Shown one piece after another: positions 10,802 to 22,440 of a DNA stretch of 64,000 nt (within the stretch, counting starts at the first letter, position 1; every line of letters begins with the position of its first letter). The notes under the pieces are model-generated. The model worked only from the letters and a program-made list of their open reading frames with translations, searched no databases and was not told the DNA's origin. The stretch is from Nageia nagi. Its lineage: Eukaryota; Pinophyta. Both the position numbers and the translations under genes were made by a program. The DNA lies in the NCBI GenBank assembly GCA_050084985.1, contig JBITNC010000001.1:46128001-46192000 (forward strand). Direction: 5' to 3'.

Positions 10802-12600
10802 TGTTGGTGTTGTGATTATTTTCAAAGGAGTTTTTTTGCCTGATTATTTTCCATCATACACATATACCACAATGTTTAAGGTGATCTAGTGCAGTCATGT
10901 TGAATTCATATAGTGCTAGGTAGCAATGAAGTGTAATTCCATGGCATGTTAGATGTGTCAGGTGTATGAGAAATGTTCAATCAACTAGATGTGTAGGGTA
11001 TATGATATGTATTCAATTAGTCATATATGTTGAGCATATGATAAGTAATCAATCAGTATTTCCAAGCATGTACAAGGTTTACCAAATACTAACTATAACC
11101 TAAAGACTTGAATCTAGGAGCTACAATTAACTTCTTGGAAGGAAAACATATTTTATTGAATTTTTAGTACTATATATAGGTATTTGAATTTGGAAAGACC
11201 TATAAAAACCAAATATAGAAGAACATATATTATTCCAATATAATTATTTAGGCATACTTTGAAATGAATGGTAAGAACTCAAATCTCTCAATTGGAATAC
11301 TTCATGTTGTTAATTTGACTTTGATTCACCATTATGTATGATTAACCACCATCATAAGGACTTGTGCTAAACAAAATGAAGTTGTATGATTTCTCCATTA
11401 TTCTAATGGAATTTTTTCTTTTCCACTCTATTGAATCTCCACCAAAATTAAATGCTCTACAAAACATTGAAAAAATAGCTAAGTATAATGTTATTCTATT
11501 TTATTGCTATTCTAGCAAAGCTTGTTCATTCTAATACTATTGAATCTCTACCAAAATAAAATAGAATTATGTAAAAATTTCAATTATTATGCGAAGAGCA
11601 CATACCTTATGTATATAGTTTCATGCTTATGCAGATAGGTCTTATGCATAGAATAATAGTATTATGTGGAGACATAGAGCTGTATGCAGAGATCTTCCTA
11701 GTTGATGATGATAATATGATCTTATATGGAGAAGTGAAGTCTTATGCAAAGAAGAATATCCTTATGTGGATGAGTAAAACCTTGTGCAATGATAAAGGGT
11801 CTTATATAGATCTCTTAGGTCCTATGCAAAGAAGGAATGGCTTATGTAATCAAAGAAGACTTTCTATAATTATCAAGAGTCTTATGCGAAGACACAAAGT
11901 GTTATACAAAAACCTAGAGTCTTATGTGGAGGATCAATGTATTATGCAATGGATTTTTATACACATGAAGCTTGATTTGTTACTCAAAGCATGGTTTAAT
12001 TCTTTAGCATGCATTTAGTGTGATCATGGCATTTTAAATTAACTCATACAACTTGAGAAGAGTGTCAAAGTTAAAGAGAAGTACACCAGATGCAAGTAAC
12101 TGATGTGTTAATGATGAACCACATGGTATAAAAATCATGGGCATTCTCTTTGAGTTAATGAGGCATGTATGTTACAGTGTCATGGTAAGTAAATGAGGTT
12201 CAAACATCATGGAAGTAAGGTTGTAGCTAGATTTAATGAATTCATGGCCTATAATAGTTAGAACTACCAATGCTATGTGATTAAGAAATAATCAAGGAAG
12301 TAAATATTAATAATGTAATCATGGTTCTACTTACACATTGGTGTTGCCTATATAGATTTTGAAGATTTTATAAGTTGTTAAAGGCAAGAGAGTTGTGTTA
12401 GTGTGTTATATAGCTATTGGACTATAGATGTAGATATTAGAATAGAGTTGATGATTTTTGGGAATTGTAGAATTTGAGGTTTTCCTTAAGGATTATTTCA
12501 TTGAGATAAACAATATCAGATTGGTAATGAAGGTAGAATAATAGCTATGAAAAATCACTATATGTCATCAATAGATAATTAAGGTGTTCATTTTGTATTT
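10802..12600 (+). repeat. Long copia LTR, type B, copy 1 (~1.8 kb)
   Basis: Starts TGTTGGTGTTG, as SIRE/Maximus-like copia LTRs often do, and aligns by eye along most of its length with 35436-37195. The central part, 11590-11960, is a string of CTTATG motifs spaced roughly 25-35 bases apart. Its first ~1.2 kb is also similar, in reverse complement, to the type A LTRs at 12784-14900 and 29892-32014, but the last ~0.6 kb is not. The 3' end is uncertain. No polypurine tract is visible at its left edge. Confidence 0.68.
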
Positions 12601-12781
12601 TATTATAACAAATCCAAGAGCATAGATATAAGCTTGCATCCTTATCTTCTAGAAAGCATAATTTATTCCATCAAATAGAGCAGATTTTTTTATGAGGAAC
12701 CTTCTCCACTTGCTATAATATCACTCCTTGGATCACCCTTAGTCAATTAGACCTAAAGAAAAGGGATTGGCTCTAATACCA
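12600..12781 (-). pseudogene. Copia primer site and gag start fragment
   Basis: The minus strand at 12770-12781 reads TGGTATTAGAGC, a primer binding site one base from the initiator-Met consensus. It is followed leftwards by a short gag N-terminus: SGEG, LFDGINYAF and KIRMQAYI-like residues, which match the start of the copia gag at 29544-29855 by eye. The gag then ends abruptly where type B LTR DNA begins near 12600. So the type A LTR at 12784-14900 has the 5' leader of an element on its left. Confidence 0.62.
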
Positions 12782-12783
12782 GT

Positions 12784-14900
12784 TAATAAACACCAAGTGA
12801 CATTGAGAGGGGGGTGAATCAATATGATAAAATTAAATTTAAAACTTTAACTTTGCAACTTAAAATAAAATAGTGCAATCATAAAATTAAGTAAAGCAAC
12901 ATCATAAAATAACATCACAAAATATAAGATGTAACGAGGTTCACCAATATGACTAAATCCCTAAATAAGATTGCTTAGATCATGGTCCAAATCTATCCAA
13001 TGTAAAACTCCAACTTTACAACCATTTATTAGAACTAACTGGAAGGAGAAACAACCCCTTAGTTTGGTAGCAACTACTATAAGGAGCACCAAACCTTGAG
13101 CTAAGCACTAAATTGGATTTGAAATTTGATTTATAAGTTTAAGAAGGAAATGCCTTTATTATATACAAATCCTTTTCTAATATTTAGCTCATCAACATTT
13201 GTCATTTGGCTATCTCTTTAATAAATATACACTCAAACTTTATGGCCATTATTTTGCCCTTATTTCTATTATGTTGTCTTCATATTATCAATGGTAGTTT
13301 GCTCATGTATATTTATCTCATCATATTGCAGATCATATGTATTTCAATCCTTTTTATCTATAGAATACTAATATTTAGAATATCACAAACATTATTTTTA
13401 TCAAAATTATTACAACTCTCTCCCATAGAAATTTTTTTTATTTCACTATATATTCATAGCTTTTTTTGCATACAATATTTTTTGGATATATCTTCTCTAC
13501 AATCCATCATCATTGTAATTGTACTCTAATTTATTTATATTTAGTTACAAGTGGTTTCATTTCTATTACAAAACTAAGAATGAGAAGCTACAACATCATT
13601 GAGAAACTAACACACTTGATACAAGTGTCCAAGGAGCAATCAAAACCTTATAAGTGTTCTACCAATAATCTCATAACTGTAAACTAGAATATATGCTTCA
13701 CAAAATAAGATATTGAATTGCCACATAAGATTGTAAAATTTTGCATAACACTTTGTAGCTATGCACAATATTCTAGCATTTACATAACACTTCATATCTC
13801 CACATAAGTTTCTTGGAATTTGCATAGTATCTAAGCACATAATCCCTTCCTTCTCTGTATAAGTACTAGAGCCTTCGCATAATCTTTTGAGATTCCACAT
13901 AACTAGCTCCATTACTACACAAGACATTTCTTGACCACATAATGGCTTAAAAATATGCATAACATCTTAGTATAAGTTTTTTTTCCTTCATATACTATTT
14001 TTCTCCATTGCATAACATCAATCTACTTTGCATAATGTCTGGGCTCTTCACATAATGACTTTGTAACTTTGCATCAAATTTTGCATAGTCCCTTACTTGT
14101 TTGCATAATGAGTTTCATCTCTGCATAAGAAATTGTACCTTTTTTATAATTTATTTCATCTTTGCATAAGGTTTTTCTTCACAACATAATCCCTTATCTA
14201 GCTGCATAAACTCTTTGGCATTCTTCCTAAGGTAATCTGCATCAAATCTTGGTTATTGCATAATATCTACTAAAGAATCCATATTCTGGATAGTGTTGAT
14301 ATCATCAAACTCATATGCATCCAAGAACCATAATTTTATAATGGAAATCTACACTTTGGAAATATAAAGTTTACGAGAAAAATCCACACTCTAGAAGATT
14401 CTAAAATCACAACATTTATCTGCACTTTAGAAACATATTAAGGTCAAGGAAATCTCTATTTTGGATATCATTTATGTCACAAAATATATCTGCATTATGG
14501 AAATAACTTTATTTGATTTTGATGGAGATCAAGTAGTATTGGAATGGACATATTTTGCTAGAATAGCAATAAAATAGAATAACATTATACTTAACCATTT
14601 TTGAATGTTTGATGAGCATTTGATTTTATCGAAGATCTACCATAGTGAGGCATACTAAATTATATTATAATAATAAAGAAATTAGACACTTTGAGTTTTG
14701 GCAATTCATTTTGAAGTATGCATAGGAAATTCTATCATATAGTGTTTTTTCTTTTACATTTGATTTTGATGGATCCATATGAATCTAGACACCTATAAAA
14801 ACTACCAGAACTCCAAACATAATATATTTTTCTAGTAAAATTTCTTTCTTACTTTATATAAGGCATCTTTTGACAATAATGAAAACACCATTTGGTAACA
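12784..14900 (-). repeat. Long copia LTR, type A, copy 1 (~2.1 kb)
   Basis: Aligns by eye with 29892-32014 in the same orientation. Minus-strand start: a polypurine tract (AAAGAGGGGAT, 14901-14911) precedes TGTTACC/TGGTGTTTTC. The minus-strand end abuts a primer binding site at 12770-12781. The middle (13690-14300) holds many GCATAA/CATAAG motifs, the reverse complement of the CTTATG string in type B LTRs. A PPT on one side and a PBS on the other indicate an LTR shared by two element bodies. Confidence 0.68.
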
Positions 14901-15259
14901 ATCCCCTCTTTTGGTATTTTTATCAAAAACTCCATACATCAAGCATTCATGCCATATTCTTCTCCACCTTTTATTAATAATGATAAAAGGGTGTCATTAA
15001 TCTCCATGGCTAACATTGTAAAAAACTATCTTGTAATCACTACATGCCATGCTTATCAAAGAGCTCCCCTTGAATCCATGCATCATTCTCAAGTTTTTAT
15101 TAGAAAAAATAAATAAAAATCAACACAAATAGGAGCAAAAAATAAAAATTAAAAATTGCTCCCCCTAAGAATGTGCAAACAAGAGATGGAAGTGTGACCA
15201 CTCTCAATTTTTATCTCAAATATTCAAAAATATCCTTGGGTTATGGTTTGTTAAGGATA

Positions 15260-15640
15260 TCAGCTACTTATTTTACCATGGACAAAAACTCTAACTTGAC
15301 TACTCCTTATGCTACTTTCTCTTTTAAAAAATGAATGTATAACATGATTTTTTGAAATTTTTATAGCACTAGTATTATCACTAACATTGATTCCTAAATC
15401 CTTCATATTTTGTTTCATCCATGAAACTTGTGTACAATAGGATATTGATGTAATGTATTCAAATTTAGCTATAGATAATGATATCAAGTCTTTCTTTTTA
15501 CTATGCCATGATATAAGATTATCACCTAGAAAAAAGGCACTTCCACTTGTACTCTTTCTATCATCCATACAACTTTCCCATTCTGCATCTGAATAAGCAG
15601 TGAGAGTGAATTTTTTTACCTTTTGGATACCATAGTCCAT
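15260..15640 (-). pseudogene. Copia RNase H remnant
   Basis: Open for 126 codons: YSDAEWESCMDDRKSTSG, then FFLGDNLISWHSKKKDLISLS and AKFEYI, with a CTQVSWMKQ helix and a final DNTSAIKISKN. These are the classic landmarks of copia RNase H, including the first two Asp-containing segments and the Glu (here in KFEYI). It continues a few stops downstream of the RT remnant. It lies at the 3' end of pol, with ~350 bases of spacer to the polypurine tract. Confidence 0.8.
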
Positions 15641-15695
15641 AATCCATGGTGCCTCTAATATATATAAAAATTCATTTTATGATTGTAACATGTGT

Positions 15696-16690
15696 TTATT
15701 TTGGTGCTACTTGAAATCTTGCAACCATACATATTGCTTGTAATATATCTAGTTTAGATGAAGTCAAATATAATAAATCACTAATCATTAATCTATAATA
15801 AGTTTGATTTATAGGAGATGAATTATCTTTTTTAGTCAATTTATAGCTAGTCATCATGGGAGTTTTCATAGGTTTACTATCTTCCATGTTAAACTTTTTA
15901 TACATCTCCTTCACATATTTAATTTGAGATATGAATATGCCCTTATCTAATTCACTTACATGCAAGCCAAGAAAGTAATACAAATCACCCACCATAGACA
16001 TTTCAAATTCATTTTACATTTGATCAAAAAATTCTTGCATCTACCAAAAATGATATCATCTACATATAAAATAATGACAAGTTGATTATCATTTTTAGTT
16101 CTAACATGTAGGTTTCTATCCACCATACCTTTCTTAAACCCTTGTTGTAGAAGATATTTTTCTAACCTTCCATACCATGCCCTTCATGCTTATTTTAGAC
16201 TATATAACACTTTCTTGATCTATAGACTAAATTTGGATAATTTTCTAGTTGAAAGCTATTGGTTTCTCAATAAACACTTCTTCTAACTTTCCATTGAGAA
16301 ATGTTGATTTAACATCCATATGATATACTTTACAATTCTTGAAAATATCTAGAGGAAGAAAGACTTTAATGGCTTCTAATCTAGCTACATCAATAAAAGT
16401 TTCATCAAAGTTAATACCTTCAATTTGTGCATAACCTTTACAAACTACTCTTGCATTATTTCATACAACCTTTCCCTTTTCTTTCAATTTGTTCCTAAAT
16501 ACACACTTGGTACCAATAATATTCTTATCTATAGGTATAATAATAGGCTTCCATGCATTATTCTTTTCAATCTGGATTAGCTCTTCTTCCATTTCTTGTA
16601 CCAAACCTTCATCTTTACTTACTTTTGCAATATTCCTATTTGAACACCTATATTAGGATCTATAATGATTTGTTGTCTTCTATGATTTAA
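15696..16690 (-). pseudogene. Copia reverse transcriptase remnant
   Basis: The catalytic YVDD box is intact (minus strand, codons at 16055-16066, in the context VIILYVDDIIFG). Downstream, 15696-16001 remains open with GDLYYFLGLHVSE, ISQIKYVKEMYKKFNMEDSKPM and the DLLYLTSSKLDI block. Upstream, 16100-16600, the fingers region is readable in pieces (AIKVFLPLDIFKNCK-like) but frameshifted. It synthesised cDNA in the ancestral element and is now non-coding. Confidence 0.8.
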
Positions 16691-16747
16691 TTACCAATGT
16701 CTAGAAGATGTTCTTGGTGATCTTGGTGGTGATGGTTCAATTATTTC

Positions 16748-17740
16748 TTATGTTGATGCCTTAGGTGATGTTGATGGTGATGATCTAGGTGAGGCCAATG
16801 GTGATGATTTAGGTGAAACTGGTGATGATTTCTCTTCTTCTTTATCTTCATACATGAGATAATCATCATAATTGCTTGAAATTTGAATAGTTCCTTCATT
16901 AACCTTTACATTTGCACTTTCCAATCTTTCCAAGTCTTTTATATATTATTGGTAGGCTTTGTTTCTATATGAATAACCCAAAAAATTCCTTCATTAGCTA
17001 TATCTTCAAACTTGCCCATATTTTCTTTAGTATTTTTTATGTTGTATTTGCTTCTAAAAATTTTGAAATGTCTAACTATAGCCTTCCTTCCAAACCATAA
17101 TTTGTATAGTATTTTATTTTCATGTGGTTTGAACATACATCTATTTTAAATGTGAATAGTTATGTGTACTACATCCTTCAAGGACCTATCATTTACTTTG
17201 TTCTCAATCATATTGGTTCTTGCTATCTCTTGCACTCTTCTATTTTTTTCCCACAACATCATTATGTTCTAGCAGCTAAGAATTATCTTTTGATGCCATG
17301 TTTTTCATAGTATTTAACAAAATCTTTAGAAATGAATTTTCCTCCTCTATCTAATATGAGATACTTAATTTTTCTACCAATCTAATTTTTAATCATATTC
17401 TTGAAACTTATAAACATATCAAAGGCTTTTATTTGTGTTTAAGGAAGTGTTCCCATGAAATTCTTGAGTAATCATCAATAAACAACATAAAGTATTTGTG
17501 GCCATGTATACTTTGAGTTATGGTAGGTCCTCATAAGTCCAATGAGCTAACTCAAGGGGTTTGCTAGAATGATATGCTATAATCTTGAAGGAGGTTCTAA
17601 TTTTCTTACCTTTCTAACATGAAGAATATATGATATTAGATGGATTTCAGATTCTTGGCGTATCCCTTACTACCTCCTTTGTACTAATATTTGCTAAAGT
17701 TTCAAAAGTGATGTGTCCAAGTCTTTTATGCCATAACTAG
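16748..17740 (-). pseudogene. Copia integrase remnant with pre-integrase domain
   Basis: Near 17650-17740 the minus strand reads LWHKRLGHITFETLANIS, the His-bearing GAG-pre-integrase motif of copia. Integrase core pieces follow to about 17130, with stops. The 16939-17136 block (MFKPHENKILYKLWFGRKA, then VIHIETKPTNN) is the C-terminal region that usually follows the core. The Ser/Pro-rich segment 16748-16933 is the variable linker between integrase and RT. No complete catalytic triad could be read. Confidence 0.68.
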
Positions 17741-18205
17741 GTAGTGTATTCTTGTCCAAGCAGACAAGATCCTTTATATGTTTTAGTGAGAGTGTACAAG
17801 TTATTAGTTTTCCTTATTTTAGTTGCTACAAGTTTTCCACTTTTTGATCTTCTTATTTTTCATCCATGCTTTTTGAAGATCACATCGTTACCTTTATCAC
17901 ATACTTGCCTAACACTTAATAAGTTATGGTCCAAACCAATAACAAATAGATCTTTTTGAGACTTGACCTTTCCATTTTCCATTTTATGTTTTCATAGTTC
18001 CTTTACCAACTATTTTAGCACCATTATTATTTATAAACTTGATTGATCTCTCATACTATTATAGATTTTCAAAGCTTTATTTATCTTTGGTCATGTGCTT
18101 TGAATAGCCACTATCAATAATCCAAGGCCTTGGCTTGTTCTTAGCTTTAAGAGCTACTTTATAAATTAATGATTTAGTTATATTGTTATCTTTCTTTTTA
18201 AATAC

Positions 18206-18403
18206 TCATTTAACTACATTATTATTCACTTTGGCTTTTGGCTCAAATGTTTTGAAATCTTTCTTATTAAACTTGGATGAATTGACTAACTTGTTTCTAC
18301 AAATTTTTGTTGTGTGTTCATAATTATGGCATTTAAAGCATTCCATAGTGAAATCAATCATAGGCATGAAACTATTTCTATGCATAAAATTTATTGGATG
18401 CAT
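18206..18403 (-). pseudogene. Copia gag zinc-knuckle fragment
   Basis: Contains a degenerate CCHC knuckle, CFKCHNYEHTTKICRN: the pattern C-x2-C-x3-[G to E]-H-x4-C is kept except for the Gly. It is surrounded by Lys-rich residues (KFNKKDFKTFEPKAK). In copia this lies between capsid and protease and binds the genomic RNA. Upstream gag is not recognisable, so the element is truncated at its 5' side. Confidence 0.65.
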
Positions 18404-18640
18404 TACTACATTTTAGTCATTTTGCATCATTTAATGCAGTAAAAATTTGCTCTTTAACATTATGACACTTTAAGAGTTAGCAATTCCAAATTTGCATCAA
18501 AATATTTTTTGTATTTTTGACTCCTTTATTGTTGCATTACCTAATGCATATGTTGTCATATTTTTTTATGTTTTACATGATTCATTACTTGACTCTTTAA
18601 TTAACATTTAATCATGAAAATCTTGACCATCATAAGCATG
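18404..18640. other. Spacer between copia body and telomere-like unit
   Basis: AT-rich, with no recognisable coding sequence. It probably contains the junction between the truncated copia element and the repeated unit that starts near 18640. Confidence 0.35.
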
Positions 18641-18810
18641 TATATACCTCATTTTCATATGAAGATATGTCTATCTCATTAGATGAATGTTTGGTGCTAT
18701 CTAATCTTCATCATCTAATGATGAAATATCTATCCTCCTCTCACAAATGAATGGTGGTATATAATCATCTTTAGATGAGACATCATCAACCCTTCTAGCC
18801 CTTGATATAT
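18640..18810 (-). pseudogene. First exon remnant of the telomere-array transposon, copy 1
   Basis: The minus strand reads VDDVSSKDDYIPPFI and then an acidic run (DISSLDDED). This resembles the minus-strand exon at 41536-41640 (VDVSTNEDEDEIIPPLI, then acidic). In both places it lies just to the left of a telomere-like array, so it is part of the same repeated unit. No domain is recognised. In copy 2 a CACTA TNP2 transposase remnant lies further downstream on the same strand, which suggests this is the N-terminal exon of that gene. Confidence 0.5.
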
Positions 18811-18869
18811 TAATCACCAAGCCAATGATGATGTTAATAACAATTTCACTAACATGCTTAAATATTAAG

Positions 18870-20390
18870 TAATACAATTAGAAATCAAGGTTATAAAAAA
18901 TGAAGGTTTTAAAAAATTAGGATTATAAAATATTAGGGTTGTAAAAAATCAAGGTTGTAAAAAAATTAGGGTTGTAAATAAAAACATTTTAAAAAATTAG
19001 TGTTGTAAAAAATCAAGGTTATAAAAAATTAAGGCTATAAAAAATTAGGGTTGTGAAAAATTAGGGTTTTAAAAAATTAGGGTTGTAAAAATAAGGGTTG
19101 TAAAAAATTAGCGTTGTAAAATAAAATAGGGTTATTATAAAAAATTAGGGTTGTGAAAAATTAAGGTTGTAAAAATTAGGGATGTAAAATATAAGGGTTG
19201 TAAAAAATAATGGTTGTAAAAAATTAGGGTTTTAAAAAATTAGGATTACAAAAATTAGGGTTGTACAAAATTAGGGTTGTAAAACTTAGAGTTGTAAATA
19301 ATTAGGGTTGTAAAAAATTAGGGTTATAAAAATCAAGGTTGTAAAAAATTAAAGTTTTTAAAAAATAGGGTTGTAAAAAAATTATGGTTGTAAAAATTAG
19401 GGTTGTAAAAAATTAAAGTTGTAAAAAATTAGGGTTTAGGGTTATAAAAAGTTAAAATTTTAAAAAACTAGGGTTGTAAAAATTAGGGTTGTACAAAATT
19501 ACGATTATAAAAAAATTAGTGTTGTAAAAAGTCAAGATTTAAAAAAATTAGGGTTGTAAAATATTAGGGTTATAAAAATTAGGGTTATATAAAATTAGGG
19601 TTGTAAATAATTAGGGTTGTAAAAACTTAGGGTTATATAAAATTAGTGTTGTAAAAATTAGGGTTGTAAATAATTAGGGTTGTAAAAATTAGGGTTGTAA
19701 AAAATCAAGGTTGTAAAAAATCAAGGTTGTAAGAAATTAGAGTTTTAAAAAAATTAGGGTTTAGGGTTTAGGGTTGTAAAAAATTAGAGTTTTAAAACAT
19801 TAGAGTTGTAAAAATTATGGTTGTAAAAAATTACAATTGTAAAAAAATTAGGGTTATAAAAATTAGGGTTTTAAAAAATCATGGTTGTAAAAAATTAAGG
19901 TTATAAAAAATTAGGGTTGTAAAAAATTAAGGTTATAAAAAATTAGGGTTGTAAAAAATTGGTGTTGTAAAAATAAGGGTTCTACAAGATTAGGGTTGTA
20001 AAAATCAAGGTTGTAAATCATTAGGGTTGTAAAAAATTAAGGTTGTAAAAAATTAAGTTTGTAAAAATTAGGGTTGTAAAAAAATGAGTTTTAAAAAAAT
20101 TAGGGTTTTAAAAAATTAGGGTTGTAAAAATTACAGTTGTAAAAAAATGAAGGTTGTAAAAAATCAAGATTTTGAAAAATCAAGGTTGTAAAAAATTAGG
20201 TTTGTAAAAAATTAAGGTTATAAAAATTAGGGTTGTACAAAATCAAGGTTGTAAAAAATTTGGGTTGTAAAAGATTAGGGTTTTAAAAAATTAGGTCGTA
20301 AAAAATTAGGGTTGTATAAAACTAAGGTTGTAAAAATTAGGGTTATAAATAATTAGGGTTGTACAAAATTAGATTTGTAAAAATCAAGAT
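18870..20390. repeat. Telomere-like minisatellite, unit about TTAGGGTTGTAAAAAA
   Basis: About 1.5 kb of degenerate tandem units of 15-17 bases. Each has a TTAGGG (or TTAAGG, TCAAGG) core followed by TTGTAAAAAA or TTATAAAAAA. The core is the plant telomere-type motif minus one T, but the A-rich spacer makes it unlike a true telomere array. Variation between units is heavy, so it is old. Confidence 0.85.
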
Positions 20391-20985
20391 TTATGATGCA
20401 TGGTTTAGGGTTTATGATGTAGGTTTTATGATTTAGGGTTTATGATGTAGGGTATAGGGTTTAGGGTTCATGGTTTATGATGAAGGGTTTAAGGTTTAGG
20501 ATGTAGGGTTTAAGGTTTATGATGTAGGTTTTAGGGTTTATAATGCAAGATTTAGGGTTTATGGTTTAAGGTTTAGGTTTTAGGATTTATGATGAAGGGC
20601 TTAGGATGTAGGGTTTATGATTAAGGGTTTAGGGTTTAAGATGTAGGGTTTATGATGAAGGGTTTATGATGTAGAGTTTAGGGTTTATGATGTAGGGTTT
20701 AGGTTTTATAATGTAGGGTTTATGGTTTATGATGCAAGGTTTAGGATTTAGTATGAAGGGTTTAGGGTTTATGATGTAGAGTTTAGGGTTTATGATGCAA
20801 GGTTTATGGTTTAGGGTTTATGATGAAGGGTTTAGGGTTTATGATTTATGATGTAAGGTTTATGATGAAGGGTTTAAGGTTTAGGGCTTAGGGTTTATGA
20901 TGTAGGGTTTAGGGCTCATGGTATAGGATTTAGGGTTTATGATGTAGGGTTTAAGTTTTAGGATGAAGGGTTTAGGATTTAAGAT
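20391..20985. repeat. Telomere-like minisatellite, unit about TTTAGGGTTTATGATGTAGGG
   Basis: Abrupt change of unit from the preceding array: TTTAGGGTTTATGATG(TA/AA)GGG, with runs of exact TTTAGGG. It continues the same block and ends at the start of the conserved flank near 20990. Confidence 0.85.
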
Positions 20986-20989
20986 TTGC

Positions 20990-21560
20990 GAAACCTATAT
21001 GTATACTTAAGAAAATATAATATTTATCTTTTTTACAAAATTACAAATATACATCAAATAATATATATGCCTAATTACTTTATCATGCAATTCGATATGG
21101 TTATCTTTTTTACAACTTCATAAATTAATTAAATCTTATTAATATGAGTGATGTGAAGATTATAGTTAAAGTTTTTAATTTTCCTAAAATATATACTAGT
21201 CAAGTGTTAGAATAAGGTAGGTTGGTAAAACTATAAGCTAGGTTTACCATATCTTTCCAATGAGTTACATAATGGTATATTGCAAGTGTTCATTACAACT
21301 CTACCTCCATTTTCAACAATCTAACCCTTGCCTAACTAATACTAGCTCAAGGTTCAATATGGTGGCTAAAAAGGCTTACTAGGGCTAAGTCTTAGCATGG
21401 TGACTAAATGTGTCCCCATTTTGTAATGGCGCACTAGTAATACCATTGAGCTAGTAGTTAATGGCTTGCTAAGAGTATCAACCCTCAATGATGTAGCCAA
21501 TAAATTGAATAACCCATTGGTGTCACCCATGCAACTTTCATCTCCCTTATTTATAGTCAT
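20990..21560. repeat. Conserved flank of telomere-like unit, copy 1
   Basis: Matches 49130-49590 by eye over several hundred bases. Shared landmarks include AAACCTATATGTATA, TTAATATGAGT, GGTAGGTTGGTAAAACTATAAG, CTAACCCTT and GGTGACTAAATGT. Both copies lie to the right of a telomere-like array. A further partial copy of the CACATAATGGTATATT...TAACCCTTG part lies at 22050-22140. No coding sequence is recognised. It probably represents a terminal region of the transposon. Confidence 0.75.
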
Positions 21561-22440
21561 TCAATGAAAAGGAATGACTCCTATTCTAAGGTAAGACTAC
21601 CTTGGTGATCAAATCCAAGTGTAGCCTATTCTATGGCTCAATAATTATGGTAGTGAAAACTTAAGAAAATTAGAATCAATGGTTGGTCATCACCTCCAAC
21701 TCATTAATGTTCATTTTAAAGGCATCATGCATATGCATCTAAGAAAAAAAATAACTATATTAACATTACACTAACATTAACATAGCATTAACATTAACAT
21801 CATATTAACTATATTAACATATAGTTATCTAAATTATCATGCCATTAACATCGAATGAACACTAACATCACATTAACTATAAGAACACAACTTTAACATT
21901 GCATTAACTCTATTAAAATAATATTAACATCACATTATCCATATTATAATGGCATCAATATAATATTAACAATAACATAACATTAAAGTAATACATAAAA
22001 TTGCATCTCTTAAAAATTAACATATAGCATTACCATAACTTATTTATGAGTCACATAATGGTATATTAGAAGTGGTCATTACAACTCTACCTCCACCATC
22101 AACAATATAACCCTTGTCTAATTAATATGGGCTTCAAGCTTGATAATGTTAACATTAAAATTAACTTATAGCATTGGCATTACCATAATATTATCATTTA
22201 TATAGCATTAACATACCATTACCATTAACATTGACATTAACAATTTAACATTAACATTCACATGATGTAACATATTTGAAACTCATAACATCAAACCCTA
22301 ATCCAAAAACCATGACTTGACTCATAACCTTAACATTATCAATGTACAAATTAACATAACTACATTAACATTAATAAAACATTAATGATATCATAATATT
22401 AAAATAACATTTTATTAATTTAATACTATTTATAATTTAA
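21561..22440. repeat. ATTAAC/AACATT-rich simple repeat
   Basis: From about 21740 to 22410 the sequence is dominated by AACATTAAC-type words with variable spacers, interrupted at 22050-22140 by a second partial copy of the conserved flank. This is slippage-type repeat DNA with no gene. Confidence 0.7.

Larger units (their letters stand above)
14901..18403 (-). mobile_element. Decayed Ty1/copia element body, minus strand
   Basis: Reading leftwards from 18403: gag zinc knuckle, GAG-pre-integrase and integrase, RT, RNase H, spacer, polypurine tract and the type A LTR. That domain order (integrase before RT) defines copia. The long LTR and long 3' spacer suggest the SIRE/Maximus or a neighbouring lineage. 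The 5' portion of gag and the 5' LTR are missing to the right, where the next feature is the edge of the telomere-like unit. Confidence 0.75.

Noticed and set aside
13206-13529. 107-codon very hydrophobic ORF resembling a membrane protein
   Set aside because: Falls inside a type A LTR, and the aligned copy at 30300-30660 does not keep the frame. Hydrophobicity comes from T-rich DNA.
18870-20985. True interstitial telomere from a chromosome fusion
   Set aside because: Units are not perfect TTTAGGG, carry A-rich spacers, and the whole block is shared with flanks at a second site 20 kb away. A transposon component explains it better.
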